From the NCBI GenBank assembly GCA_910585235.1, contig CAJUCM010000003.1, forward strand, positions 47,880 to 111,879: a stretch of DNA of 64,000 nt, read 5' to 3'. Source of the stretch: an uncultured Christensenella sp. Lineage in GTDB: Bacteria; Bacillota; Clostridia; Christensenellales; Borkfalkiaceae. The translations under genes were made by a program, and so were the position numbers. Below the pieces are notes generated by a model. The model saw only the letters and a program-made list of their open reading frames with translations. It was not told the DNA's origin and made no database searches. Positions 26,569 through 35,012 of the stretch are shown piece after piece (the stretch's first letter is position 1; each line of letters begins with the position of its first letter).

Positions 26569-27839
26569 CAAACCTCTATGAGTTCTTTTGCTTCCTTGAC
26601 AAGTTTCTTCCCTTCCGTTTCCGCATCCGCAAGCATTGCCGCAACATCGTCCGATTTGCTCTGCATTGCGGAGATCAGACGGGAATAGACGGGCGTATAC
26701 GCCTCAAAGTAATAGGGCGAACTTACGCCGATCGCAAAATTTTCGACCGAACCGAAATCGTGAACGTATTTAAGAGCCTGATAACTTTCGCTTGCACGCG
26801 CTTTGGCGCTTGCAGGGATCTGTCCCGCGGTCGCCCACACGTCGGCGTGTTTCGACATATACGAAATAAATTCCATTGCGGCTTTCTGCTTTGCCTCGTC
26901 CGCTCTCCTCTGCTTGGGAAGAACGAACGTATGCGCGCGCACGGCGATCTTCGACGAGGATTCGTTGAACATATTTGACAGAGGGATCACGCCGTAGTCG
27001 ATACTCGACGTTTTAAGATTATTCAGTACCCAAACGCCGTTGATGTGGAAGAGCGCCTTTCCGTTGCGGAAGCGCATCAGATCCTGATCGTTTCCGAGAT
27101 TGGCGGGCGAAATCTTATGCTCGTGAATCAGATCGGCGACAGAATTGATCGCATTTACGCCCGCTTCGGTGTTGAAGCCGGGCTGATCGCCGTCTTTGAC
27201 TTCCACGCCGCCGAACTGATAGAGCGCGGTCGTGAACGTATAATCGCTCGGAAAACCCGCCGCAAGCGGCAATCCCCACACCCCGCCGTCCGTATTGTCG
27301 GCTTTTTTTGCACACTCGATCAGCTCGGTGCGGTTCGTTGGAACCTGACAGCCGTATTGCGCAAGCAAAGTCTTGTTGTAGTAAATCCCCAAGGGGTGCA
27401 TATCGAAAGGAACGGCGTAAGTCGCGTTTTTGAATTCGAGCGACGAGACGATCTGCGCGGGGAAGTCCGTCATGTCGATCCCTTCGCTTTCGATCAGCGC
27501 GTCCAAAGGATAAATGAGCCCTTGATTGGCGTAGCTCTGCACGCGGTAAGAGTGCATGATCGCCACGTCCGGACCCCGACCGATCGGGATATTCAATTCG
27601 AGGTTATCGTAATATACATCCTCGCTTGCATACTGCTCGGTCACATAGATTTTATCTTTATACTCTTCGTTGAAGCTCGCGACCATTTCGCGCATGACCG
27701 TTCCGTCCGCGCCCGTGAGAAGATTCCAGTAGCTGATATTCACGCTCTTGCCCGAACCGCCGCCCGAAGATCCGCAGCCTGTCAGCGCCGCCGCGGCGGC
27801 AAGCGTAAGCGCGCCTGCAATAAAAATCCCTTTTTTCAT
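26568..27839 (-). CDS. Sugar ABC transporter substrate-binding lipoprotein
   Basis: A 423-residue family-1 solute-binding protein, lipidated at Cys22 (ALTGC). The body shows VNISYWNLLTGADGT, GPDVAIMHSYRV and GLPLAAGF, typical of CUT1 oligosaccharide binders. Acts outside the membrane to deliver oligosaccharides to the two permeases encoded just downstream. Confidence 0.92.
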   Translation of the reverse strand: MKKGIFIAGALTLAAAAALTGCGSSGGGSGKSVNISYWNLLTGADGTVMREMVASFNEEYKDKIYVTEQYASEDVYYDNLELNIPIGRGPDVAIMHSYRVQSYANQGLIYPLDALIESEGIDMTDFPAQIVSSLEFKNATYAVPFDMHPLGIYYNKTLLAQYGCQVPTNRTELIECAKKADNTDGGVWGLPLAAGFPSDYTFTTALYQFGGVEVKDGDQPGFNTEAGVNAINSVADLIHEHKISPANLGNDQDLMRFRNGKALFHINGVWVLNNLKTSSIDYGVIPLSNMFNESSSKIAVRAHTFVLPKQRRADEAKQKAAMEFISYMSKHADVWATAGQIPASAKARASESYQALKYVHDFGSVENFAIGVSSPYYFEAYTPVYSRLISAMQSKSDDVAAMLADAETEGKKLVKEAKELIEV

Positions 27840-27842
27840 GCT

Positions 27843-29381
27843 TTAACCCTCCGCAACGATTTTTTCGATCACAATGGAATCAAAAGTTACGTCGATATTC
27901 TTCGCCGTATTTTCAATCTTTCCGAGCATGACCGCAACCTTTACGTTTTTGTAATCCTTATCCGCCGTAAATTCGATTGTAAACGTCTGATACTCCGTTC
28001 CGAGCGTTACATACTTCGTAGCGTTCCCGATATAGTCCTGCGTATTCACGTCCAGAACGTCGATACGGATCTTGCGCGCGGCGCTTGCCTTGACTCTTAC
28101 GCTTAGGCGATAAGTTTCGCCCGCCTTGAATTTTACAACGTCCTGCTGATAAAGCTGAATATGATGTTCCTGATCGCTCGGATTCAACACGCTGACGGTC
28201 AGCTCTCCCGTTTCCGTATTCCCTGTATAGTCCACCTCGCCGTTGCCCTCGGTCTGCATGACTTCGAGGTTCCAGCCCGTGAGCCCCGCCGAAAAATCGG
28301 GATTGATCAGCTCGTACTCGTTCTCCCGCTCGAAGGTCATTTTCACGTTGCGCAAAACGGAAACGGAATTTCCCATAGCATCCGTCGCGCTGTATTCGAG
28401 AAGATAGGTACATTCCTTCTGCGAATAGGCGGGAATGATCCCCGTTACCGTATACGTAAGCGCCGTGCCGTTCTTATCGGTACAGGCGACGCCGCTGTTC
28501 GGATCGAACGAATGACCGCCGCTTATAAGGCGCACATCGTCGATCCCCTGAAAGACGGGGGCGTTCTCGTTCTTTTCAATCTTCTCGATATAAACGTTGT
28601 CGATTGCAATATCGTGCTCGCCTTCGTCGCCGGGGAGCTGCCAGCCCAGATAGATCACGGCTTTCGCATCCATCACGTCCGCGTCGGAGGTAAAGGTCAA
28701 CGAATATTTCTGCCATTCTTCCGTCAGCCTGATCGCCTTCGTTCCCGTCTGCATCATACGGTTATTGTTATTGACCTCCTCGAAGCCCGCCGAAACGGAA
28801 TGCCCCGTCGCGCTCTTTGCGTCAAAAGTAAAACGGTAGGTGACGCCTTTCGTCAGATAGAGGTTCTTCTGGTAGAATTGCAAGCTCCACCACTGGTTGC
28901 CCGAATTCTGGATTGAAAAGGTTGCCTCCTCGTTTTTAACGCTGTAAGCCCCCTTTCCGCTCGGCGTATCGAATTGCCACGACTTATAAGTCGCGCGGTT
29001 ATCGAATTTGCCGCCGCCCACGTTGTGCGCCACGGCAACGGAAATTCTGCGCTCTTTCGTGAAATAATCGCCGTCTTTGTTCATCGCTTCGTATTCCACG
29101 GTATATCTGCCCGTATATTCGCTGTCGAAATTATCGTCGAAGCTGACTTCGAGCGTATCCGTAATATCCACGCCGTCGTAGCGCACCTGAATGCCCTCGG
29201 TCAGATCGAAACGGTCGCCGCGCGCAAGGGACACGCCGTCGCAACCGACCCAGACGATCCCCTTTTCCTCTTCTTTCCCGTCTCCGCCTTCTCCGCCGTT
29301 GCCTTGACCGCCGCCGCAACCGGCGAACACACAAAGCCCCATGACGATCGCAAATAACGATCCCAAAAATTTCTTTTTCAT
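27843..29381 (-). CDS. Surface lipoprotein with two carbohydrate-binding-like modules
   Basis: A 512-residue lipoprotein, Cys22 lipobox (VFAGC) and a Gly-rich linker. Two galactose-binding-like modules of the CBM4/9 style are visible: one with WSLQFYQKNLYLTKGVTYRF then VYLEKI-like ending (about 150-270), one with HHIQLYQQDVVKFKAGETYRL to the C-terminus. Ig-like strands (VKMTFERENEYE region) lie between them. No catalytic motif. Likely captures the glycan for the neighbouring hydrolases and importer; this is inferred from the fold and the operon. Confidence 0.75.
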   Translation of the reverse strand: MKKKFLGSLFAIVMGLCVFAGCGGGQGNGGEGGDGKEEEKGIVWVGCDGVSLARGDRFDLTEGIQVRYDGVDITDTLEVSFDDNFDSEYTGRYTVEYEAMNKDGDYFTKERRISVAVAHNVGGGKFDNRATYKSWQFDTPSGKGAYSVKNEEATFSIQNSGNQWWSLQFYQKNLYLTKGVTYRFTFDAKSATGHSVSAGFEEVNNNNRMMQTGTKAIRLTEEWQKYSLTFTSDADVMDAKAVIYLGWQLPGDEGEHDIAIDNVYIEKIEKNENAPVFQGIDDVRLISGGHSFDPNSGVACTDKNGTALTYTVTGIIPAYSQKECTYLLEYSATDAMGNSVSVLRNVKMTFERENEYELINPDFSAGLTGWNLEVMQTEGNGEVDYTGNTETGELTVSVLNPSDQEHHIQLYQQDVVKFKAGETYRLSVRVKASAARKIRIDVLDVNTQDYIGNATKYVTLGTEYQTFTIEFTADKDYKNVKVAVMLGKIENTAKNIDVTFDSIVIEKIVAEG

Positions 29382-29406
29382 AATTGCTCCTTAAAAATAC
29401 GGGCGT

Positions 29407-29434
29407 ATCTTTCCCCGACGAAGCGGGGAAAGAT
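29407..29434 (-). repeat. Intra-operon hairpin
   Basis: Perfect 11-bp stem ATCTTTCCCCG/CGGGGAAAGAT with a 6-nt loop between two lipoprotein genes. A T5 tract follows only after another short inverted repeat (ATACG/CGTAT), so it may be a leaky terminator or an mRNA stabiliser that sets the ratio of upstream to downstream genes. Confidence 0.6.
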
Positions 29435-29456
29435 CATTCGCTCGTTTATCCGTCAA

Positions 29457-31007
29457 TCAATCTCCGGCGGTTTCGTCGTCAAACAACGCAAAATCAGCCG
29501 CTTCCGCCGTTTTTTTCGGAAGCGCGTATACGTTCGCCGCTTTCGCCGTTTCCTCTTCAAACGTCATTTCCGCGCGTGCAAATTCCGAGAGCGTGATCGT
29601 GCATTTCTCTCCGCCGATCGCAAGCTGGGTATTGCCCATATCGCGTTCGCGGGTTGCCACGAGCTCTCCGTTCACCCACAGATAGCACTTGCCGTTTTGA
29701 TAGCCGACCTGAAATTCGATCGTTACGCTCGTATCGGAGGTCTTCCACTCCTTGAAAGGTTTCCAATCGCCCCATGCGTTGCCCGTCTGGATATCGCCGC
29801 AAACGCAGACCGTTCCATCAGGTCTGCGCTCTACAAAGTAGCGCACGCAGTTCTGTTCGTCCTGGAAGATCAGGAAAGCCGCCTGCGAATTAGCATTGGA
29901 GTCCAGATCGGACAGCGTAATCTTGAACTTTGCAGCCCAATCCGTACCGCCTACGGGCAAACCGTCCGCATAGGGAAATGCTCTTCCGTAGTTTTTGGAA
30001 GTTTTTTCATATACGCCCGGCGTAGCGGTTTCCGCAAAGATATTGTCGCTTGCAAGATTCGCGTAAATGTTGTCGCCGAAGGCGCGCGTCGTCTCGGCAA
30101 CATAGTCGCCGTATTTTTCGTCCGTCTTTGCATAGTCGTTCATCTTTTCGAGTACAAGCGCGCAATTCGCGGCGCCGACGCCGATATGCGCGTTTTCGCC
30201 GAGCCCGATATCGACCTTTCCGCAGTACGTTTTATCGATAAAGATATAGGCGCTTCCTTCGTCCGCCATGACCGCGACTTCGGCTTCGTAATAATCGCCC
30301 TCGAACGTTCTCAGCGTTTGAGTATGCCCCCAGGCGCTCTCTCCGTTCATATACTCGCTCGTAAGGGTATAAGTATTTTCATCGCTTGCGGTGTACTGAA
30401 AGCGCACGGCTTTCGTGGCGCTCTCCTTTACGACAAGATCAAAGTAGGCATTACCCCCCCCCTCGACATCGTTCATCGTAAAGTTACCCGTCAAAACGTT
30501 TCCGTTGCTCTTTAACGCACCCGCCTTGCCGTAATAGTAGGATACGCCGTAATCGCCCTTTACTTTTTCATACACGCCGTTCGCGGTCGCCTTGAACACG
30601 TTCTCTCCCTCGTCGAGCGCGGTATGCTTGCCGAACGGATTTTTGAAGATTACGTTGACTTTGAACGTGACCTTATGATGCGCCGTTTGTGCGGTAACGA
30701 CGGTCGTCGTGTTTCCCTTGTTCCCCTTAACGCTGTTTCCCGTGATTGCGATATTGCTTCCCTCAAACGAATACTCGATTTCGCCTTTGCCCGCCTCCGT
30801 AGAGAATACGGGTTCGATCGTTGCGTTTTCACGGTAATAAACGTTCACGTCCGCGATCGACAACGTGCCGTAATCGTCCTGCGTGATGTTACTGTCGTCG
30901 CCTCCGTTTCCGCCTCCGCCGTTCCCCTGATCGTCTCCGCAACCTGCGAAGCAGGCAAGGCTCAGCGCCAGAATCAGACCGGACGCCAAAGTAATGAGTT
31001 TTTTCAT
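29457..31007 (-). CDS. Surface lipoprotein of unknown glycan-related function
   Basis: A 516-residue lipoprotein, lipidated at Cys23 (CFAGC), with a Gly-rich linker, a bacterial Ig-like strand region (DYGTLSIADVNVYYRENA), and a body rich in beta strands with repeated pieces such as YEKVKGDYGVSYYYGKAGAL and YEKTSKNYGRAFPYADGLP, suggesting two related lectin-like (concanavalin-type) modules. No hydrolase motif is seen. ATG 31007 was chosen over an upstream ATG because GGGAGGAAGCT precedes it and it starts the signal peptide. Confidence 0.7.
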   Translation of the reverse strand: MKKLITLASGLILALSLACFAGCGDDQGNGGGGNGGDDSNITQDDYGTLSIADVNVYYRENATIEPVFSTEAGKGEIEYSFEGSNIAITGNSVKGNKGNTTTVVTAQTAHHKVTFKVNVIFKNPFGKHTALDEGENVFKATANGVYEKVKGDYGVSYYYGKAGALKSNGNVLTGNFTMNDVEGGGNAYFDLVVKESATKAVRFQYTASDENTYTLTSEYMNGESAWGHTQTLRTFEGDYYEAEVAVMADEGSAYIFIDKTYCGKVDIGLGENAHIGVGAANCALVLEKMNDYAKTDEKYGDYVAETTRAFGDNIYANLASDNIFAETATPGVYEKTSKNYGRAFPYADGLPVGGTDWAAKFKITLSDLDSNANSQAAFLIFQDEQNCVRYFVERRPDGTVCVCGDIQTGNAWGDWKPFKEWKTSDTSVTIEFQVGYQNGKCYLWVNGELVATRERDMGNTQLAIGGEKCTITLSEFARAEMTFEEETAKAANVYALPKKTAEAADFALFDDETAGD

Positions 31008-31088
31008 AGCTTCCTCCCTTAACATAAAATAATATTTTTTCAATCGGCGGAGCTTTTTCTCCGCTTTCTCGAACAGTGTAAATACGGA

Positions 31089-32168
31089 CTATTTTTCCGC
31101 AATGTACGGAACTTCCGTCTGTCCGTAAGACGCTTTATATCCTTCCAGATAGGGAAATCCGTCCTCATCCCAAAGAATCTTATCAATGAAGAGCGAACGG
31201 CGCGGCGAAGAGCCGTAATTGCCGAGCACATATTTCGTTTCGTAGGCGTGATATACGAGCCACCAATCGCCGTTGTCGTCTTGGATCGCACAGTTGTGAC
31301 CGGGACCCATAACCTCTTCCGACCCCTTGACGACGAGCTCGCCCAGCGTACCGCGGTTGAGCAGGGAATTCCCCTCTCTGTCCTCCCACGGTCCGAGCGG
31401 AGAACGGGAGCGCACTACGTTTACATAATAAGTGCTCTCGATCCCCAAACAGCAGTGTCCGAGCGAAAGGAAGAGATAATAATATCCGTCCTTTTCGATC
31501 ATGTATGCGGCTTCAAAATCGGAGGATTTTGCCGACCCGCCGATGAGAACGGGCTTCGATCCATCTTTCACGCTCAACCCGTCCGTATTTAATTCGATCA
31601 TATAGAGACCGTGAAAGCTACCCCAGATCATGTACACGCCGTCCCCGTACGTGAACGTATAACTGTCGATCGAATTGTTAACGCCCGTGGTTTCACTGCT
31701 TAAAATCATGCCGCGATCCTGCCAGGGTCCTTCGGGAGACGCCGCCGTGCAGACCCCGATTCCGGGATTTCCGTCGTCCCAAACGGAAAGCGAATAATAG
31801 AGATTGTATGTCTCACCGATTTTTATAATATCGGGCGCCCAGGTTCCGCCCTTGTCGCTGCCCCAGCTCGGCTTTGTGGATTCCGAAAACACGTCGCCCA
31901 CGTAATCCCATTCCACAAGATTCTCCGATTTGAGAATGGGAAGATACCCGATCTTATCCACGCCGCCGTAATTGCCATAGTCCTCCGTCGCATAGGCATA
32001 GAACGTACCGTCGTCGGCACGAATAATGCAGGGGTCCGCAAATACGGGCGAAAACACGGGATTCATGTATTCTTTCAATTCATCCCCGCCGGACGGAGAA
32101 CACGCGCAAAATGCTACCGTTGTCAATAGTGCGGTCAATGCACAAGTCTGTCTGAATAATTTTTTCAT
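31089..32168 (-). CDS. GH43 family lipoprotein (arabinosidase/xylosidase-like)
   Basis: A 359-residue extracellular hydrolase. Signal peptide with Cys23 (FCAC), then a five-bladed propeller starting NPVFSPVFADPCIIR, where Asp45 is the expected catalytic base. WAPDIIKIGETYNLYYS and DGVYMIWGSFHG are family blocks; the acid is likely the Glu in SSDFEAAYMI. It is a clear tandem relative of the 32172 protein. Likely trims arabinan or arabinoxylan outside the cell. Confidence 0.88.
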   Translation of the reverse strand: MKKLFRQTCALTALLTTVAFCACSPSGGDELKEYMNPVFSPVFADPCIIRADDGTFYAYATEDYGNYGGVDKIGYLPILKSENLVEWDYVGDVFSESTKPSWGSDKGGTWAPDIIKIGETYNLYYSLSVWDDGNPGIGVCTAASPEGPWQDRGMILSSETTGVNNSIDSYTFTYGDGVYMIWGSFHGLYMIELNTDGLSVKDGSKPVLIGGSAKSSDFEAAYMIEKDGYYYLFLSLGHCCLGIESTYYVNVVRSRSPLGPWEDREGNSLLNRGTLGELVVKGSEEVMGPGHNCAIQDDNGDWWLVYHAYETKYVLGNYGSSPRRSLFIDKILWDEDGFPYLEGYKASYGQTEVPYIAEK

Positions 32169-32171
32169 AAT

Positions 32172-33317
32172 TTATGTTTCGATATAGGGCGCGGCAGCCT
32201 CCGCCGAAGCGAAATGATCTTTGGTATGCGGCCAACCGCCGTCCCAGTAGATTTTATCTAGACACAGCGCGCGGCGGTTCGTTCCCGTTCCCTCGATTGT
32301 GCCGGACTTTGTCAGATCGTAGGCGTGGTACAGGATCCAATCGTCACCGCCGTCGTCTTTGACCATGGCATGATGCCCGCAACCGACGAAATCGGGTCCG
32401 TTGCGGATCACGTTCGTGCCGAGTCCGCGGTCGTTGCCGAGCATCGCCTTTCCGTCCTCACCGTAATAGGGTCCGAAGGGCGATTCGGCACGGTAAGACT
32501 GCACGTAATAGTTGGTATCGAGTCCCTCGCAGCAGTTGCCGTAGGAAACCATCAGATACCAGTATTCGTCATGCTGGATCAGCCACGATCCCTCGTAAGC
32601 GCAGTTATCTTTCGTCCCGCCGATCTGCGTTGCCTTTGCTCCCGGTTTTATGGAAAGTCCGTCCTGAGAAAGCTCGATCCAGAATATACCGTAGTAGCTT
32701 CCCCAGATCATGTACACGCCGCCCTCATATACAAAAGTGAACGAGTCGATGCTCTGTTTGACGCCCGTATTCTGATAGCTTACAATTTCCCCGTGATCCG
32801 TCCAGGGACCCGCAGGCGTAGGCGCGGTGCACACGCCGACGCTGGAAAATTCCCAGTTCGCCCAAGTAGCGGCGGAATAATAAAGGTTGTAGGTATCGCC
32901 GATCTTCACAATATCAGGCGCCCAAAGCCCGCGTCCCTTTGCCCATGCGGGAAAGGTAGCGCTATTGAACACGTCCCCTACATACTCCCACTCTGTAAGA
33001 TTCTCCGAACGGATAATGGGAATAAATGCAGTGCGCAGAGGCTTGCGGTCGCCGTCCCAATAGCTTGTATCCGAGGTCGCATAGGCGTAATACATACCGT
33101 CGTCGGCGCGGATCGCCGTCGGATCGGCAAACACAGGCTCGAACACGGGATTCGTGTAATAAGTAATATCAGGCGGCGAAGGAGGATCCGGAGGGAGCTC
33201 GGTTCCTCCGCCGTTTCCGCCATTCCCTCCCGTGCCGCCGTTTCCGCCACCGCCGCCGCAGCCCGCAAGCAAAAACAGAAACCCGCAACATAACATACTC
33301 GCAATTTTTTTACGCAT
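32172..33317 (-). CDS. GH43 family lipoprotein, first gene of the operon
   Basis: A 381-residue extracellular hydrolase with Cys20 lipobox (LLAGC), a Gly/Asn and Pro-rich linker, and a GH43 propeller beginning NPVFEPVFADPTAIR, with Asp65 as base and the acid probably the Glu of CAYEGSWLI. Shares WAPDIVKIGDTYNLYYS and GGVYMIWGSYYG with its downstream twin, so the pair arose by duplication. ATG 33317 follows AGGAGGAAGAG. It has a leader of about 165 nt. Confidence 0.88.
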   Translation of the reverse strand: MRKKIASMLCCGFLFLLAGCGGGGGNGGTGGNGGNGGGTELPPDPPSPPDITYYTNPVFEPVFADPTAIRADDGMYYAYATSDTSYWDGDRKPLRTAFIPIIRSENLTEWEYVGDVFNSATFPAWAKGRGLWAPDIVKIGDTYNLYYSAATWANWEFSSVGVCTAPTPAGPWTDHGEIVSYQNTGVKQSIDSFTFVYEGGVYMIWGSYYGIFWIELSQDGLSIKPGAKATQIGGTKDNCAYEGSWLIQHDEYWYLMVSYGNCCEGLDTNYYVQSYRAESPFGPYYGEDGKAMLGNDRGLGTNVIRNGPDFVGCGHHAMVKDDGGDDWILYHAYDLTKSGTIEGTGTNRRALCLDKIYWDGGWPHTKDHFASAEAAAPYIET

Positions 33318-33400
33318 CTCTTCCTCCTTATCTCTTTTCCCTTTCTTTTATTGTATAATTTGCCCGATCAGAGCGAATTTCATATCAAAAACGCAATAAA

Positions 33401-33412
33401 GTTTACGTTAAC
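33401..33412. promoter_or_regulatory. LacI/CcpA-style operator candidate in the operon leader
   Basis: GTTTACGTTAAC is a near-palindrome centred on CG, the form bound by LacI/GalR-family proteins, lying about 70 bp downstream of the predicted start of the carbohydrate operon. A roadblock or catabolite-control site are both possible. Confidence 0.4.
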
Positions 33413-33461
33413 CCTCTAAAAATAATAAACCGCGCTACGCACACGGACATTCTTTTCAAAA

Positions 33462-33481
33462 AAGAGTTGACGATAACTCTT
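33462..33481 (-). terminator. Hairpin with U-tract at the very 5' end of the sugar operon mRNA
   Basis: On the minus strand AAGAGTT/AACTCTT with a 6-nt loop, followed by T. The predicted start is about 33481, so the transcript would open with this hairpin. The stem is only 7 AT-rich pairs, so termination would be weak; 5'-end protection is the alternative. Confidence 0.4.
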
Positions 33482-33495
33482 GGTTGCATTATAAT
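33467..33495 (+). promoter_or_regulatory. Plus-strand half of a bidirectional promoter
   Basis: TTGACG (33467-33472), 17 bp, TATAAT (33490-33495). Drives the thioredoxin-like lipoprotein gene. Its -10 box overlaps the minus-strand -10 in the palindrome ATTATAAT (33488-33495). Confidence 0.65.
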
Positions 33496-33516
33496 ATAAG
33501 AAACTATATTTGTCAA
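33488..33516 (-). promoter_or_regulatory. Minus-strand half of a bidirectional promoter: carbohydrate operon
   Basis: TTGACA (33511-33516), 17 bp, TATAAT (33488-33493), a perfect consensus, upstream of eight co-directional genes ending with the GH2 gene. Confidence 0.75.
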
Positions 33517-33534
33517 TATCTTTCGGAAAAATTT

Positions 33535-34080
33535 ATGAAAAAATTTTGCAGTCTGATTTTTGCCATAATTCTTGCCTTTTGCGTCCTTTTCGTCGGCTGC
33601 GAGCATGACGAAAACGTATTCTCCTTATATGCAAACGGCACATATGAAAACACGCTTTCACAGGAAAACCGCTATCTGCTCTCCGACGCGGATACGGTCA
33701 AGAAAAAAATCAATTCGGAAACGGGAATTTTATTCGTTCTGATCGGAGCTCCTTGGTGTCCGTATTGCGCAAGCGACATCGGCCCCATAGATGAACGGTT
33801 TCAGAAAAGTCCTCTGTCGCAAACGGCGGAGCATATCTATTATATCGATGTTGCCGACTCGGAGAATTCCGCCGAAACGATCATGGATTTCAACCGTACA
33901 TACGACTGGAACATGCGAACGCGCATTCCATGCCTTATGGCGATTACAAACGGCTCGCTTATAGCCGTGATCACCGACGAACCGTTCACTGACATCGAAA
34001 ACCGCACCGAGCGTATCGAAGCCTTTTTCTCGTATGCCGAAAATTCGCATCGTATTCCCGCCGTATCCGTTTATAAATAA
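33535..34080 (+). CDS. Thioredoxin-like lipoprotein with CPYC motif
   Basis: A 181-residue exported lipoprotein, lipidated at Cys22 (LFVGC). The thioredoxin-like part carries Cys75-Pro-Tyr-Cys78 in GAPWCPYC, preceded by a strand (GILFVLI) and followed by a helix, and IYYIDVADS further on. Probably a membrane-tethered thiol-disulfide enzyme outside the cell; reductase or oxidase is not clear. I start it at ATG 33535, where the signal peptide begins. The ribosome site is weak (CGGA). It shares its promoter region with the divergent sugar operon. Confidence 0.78.
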   Translation: MKKFCSLIFAIILAFCVLFVGCEHDENVFSLYANGTYENTLSQENRYLLSDADTVKKKINSETGILFVLIGAPWCPYCASDIGPIDERFQKSPLSQTAEHIYYIDVADSENSAETIMDFNRTYDWNMRTRIPCLMAITNGSLIAVITDEPFTDIENRTERIEAFFSYAENSHRIPAVSVYK

Positions 34081-34116
34081 AAATCACTTTCCGCATATCC
34101 CCAAAGAAACAAAAAC

Positions 34117-34142
34117 GGGAGAACATCTCCCGAAATTCTCCC
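34117..34142. terminator. Bidirectional terminator between the thioredoxin-like gene and tRNA-Leu
   Basis: GGGAGAA/TTCTCCC with T-rich runs on both outer sides (ATTTTTG on plus, GTTTTTG on minus). Serves the plus-strand gene and the minus-strand tRNA. Confidence 0.75.
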
Positions 34143-34150
34143 ATTTTTGT

Positions 34151-34237
34151 TGGTGCCGCTGACCGGGGTCGAACCGGTACGGTATTTCTACCGAGGGATT
34201 TTAAGTCCCTTGCGTCTGCCTATTCCACCACAGCGGC
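34151..34237 (-). tRNA. tRNA-Leu (UAA)
   Basis: An 87-nt class II tRNA with encoded CCA. Acceptor GCCGCTG pairs with CAGCGGC; anticodon stem GGGA/TCCC encloses CTTAAAA, giving anticodon UAA; long variable arm CTCGGTAGAAATACCG; T arm CCGGTTCGACCCCGG. All parts are intact. Confidence 0.97.
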
Positions 34238-34335
34238 GCGGATAAAAATTGTGTTTTTATCTTATCAAAGCGTAAAAAAAAAGTCAAGCGGAAACAACTT
34301 TTTTTGAAAAAAGAAACAATAAAAGGTGAAAAAAC

Positions 34336-34364
34336 TTGTAAAAAATTTTTGAAAGTGCTATGAT
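34336..34364 (+). promoter_or_regulatory. gtrA-like gene promoter, predicted leaderless
   Basis: TTGTAA (34336-34341), 17 bp, TATGAT (34359-34364), then six bases and ATG 34371. No ribosome site can fit in this gap. Confidence 0.68.
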
Positions 34365-34370
34365 AAACGC

Positions 34371-34961
34371 ATGGAAAACGAAACACCGAACGACACGGAA
34401 CCCTCTGTAACAGACAAAGAAACAGAGTCAACGGCAGAAACGGTTACGGAAAAGCCCTCAAAAAAGAAACAGTTTTTACAATTTTTGATTTTTACCGGTT
34501 TTTCCATTTCAGCGGGCGTCATACAATTCGTATCCACGGGCGTGCTCTCCACCTGGACGGGCTGGATCCCCTATTGGATCGCTTATCTGATCGGACTTGT
34601 TCTTTCAGTCGTATGGAACTTTACTTTCAACCGCAAATTCACATTTCATGCGGCAAATAACGTTCCGTTCGCAATGGCGCTTGTGATCGTATATTACTGC
34701 GCTTTCACGCCCCTCTCTACGCTCGGCGCGGACGCGATCGCGGACCTTTGGCAGAAATCGGCGGGAACAAGCTGGAACGACGGCTATGAAATGATCATCA
34801 CCGCCGCCATGATGATCCTGAACTTTATAACGGAATTTATCTGGGACAAGTTCGTCGTATTCAACGAAAAAGTCACCGAACCCATTTTACGGTTCTTTAC
34901 GAAAGCCAAAAAAGATTCCTCGGATACGACCGCTCCGGAAGCCCGAAAAAAAGACAAATAA
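34371..34961 (+). CDS. GtrA-like membrane protein
   Basis: A 196-residue protein with an acidic, Thr/Glu-rich 36-residue cytosolic N-terminus, then four membrane helices and the GtrA signature WNFTFNRKFTFH after the second. GtrA family members act with membrane glycosyltransferases, probably flipping lipid-linked sugars. A glycosyltransferase lies convergent next door, but there is no operon link. The start is supported by the protein end rather than by a ribosome site, since the -10 box is 6 nt away. Confidence 0.82.
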   Translation: MENETPNDTEPSVTDKETESTAETVTEKPSKKKQFLQFLIFTGFSISAGVIQFVSTGVLSTWTGWIPYWIAYLIGLVLSVVWNFTFNRKFTFHAANNVPFAMALVIVYYCAFTPLSTLGADAIADLWQKSAGTSWNDGYEMIITAAMMILNFITEFIWDKFVVFNEKVTEPILRFFTKAKKDSSDTTAPEARKKDK

Positions 34962-34968
34962 ACATAAA

Positions 34969-34992
34969 AACGGAAACCGTACGGTTTCCGTT
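34969..34992. terminator. Bidirectional terminator between convergent genes
   Basis: AACGGAAACCGT/ACGGTTTCCGTT, a perfect 12-bp arm pair, with T6 on plus and T-rich sequence on minus. Confidence 0.85.
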
Positions 34993-35012
34993 TTTTGATC
35001 CAACGTCGGGAT

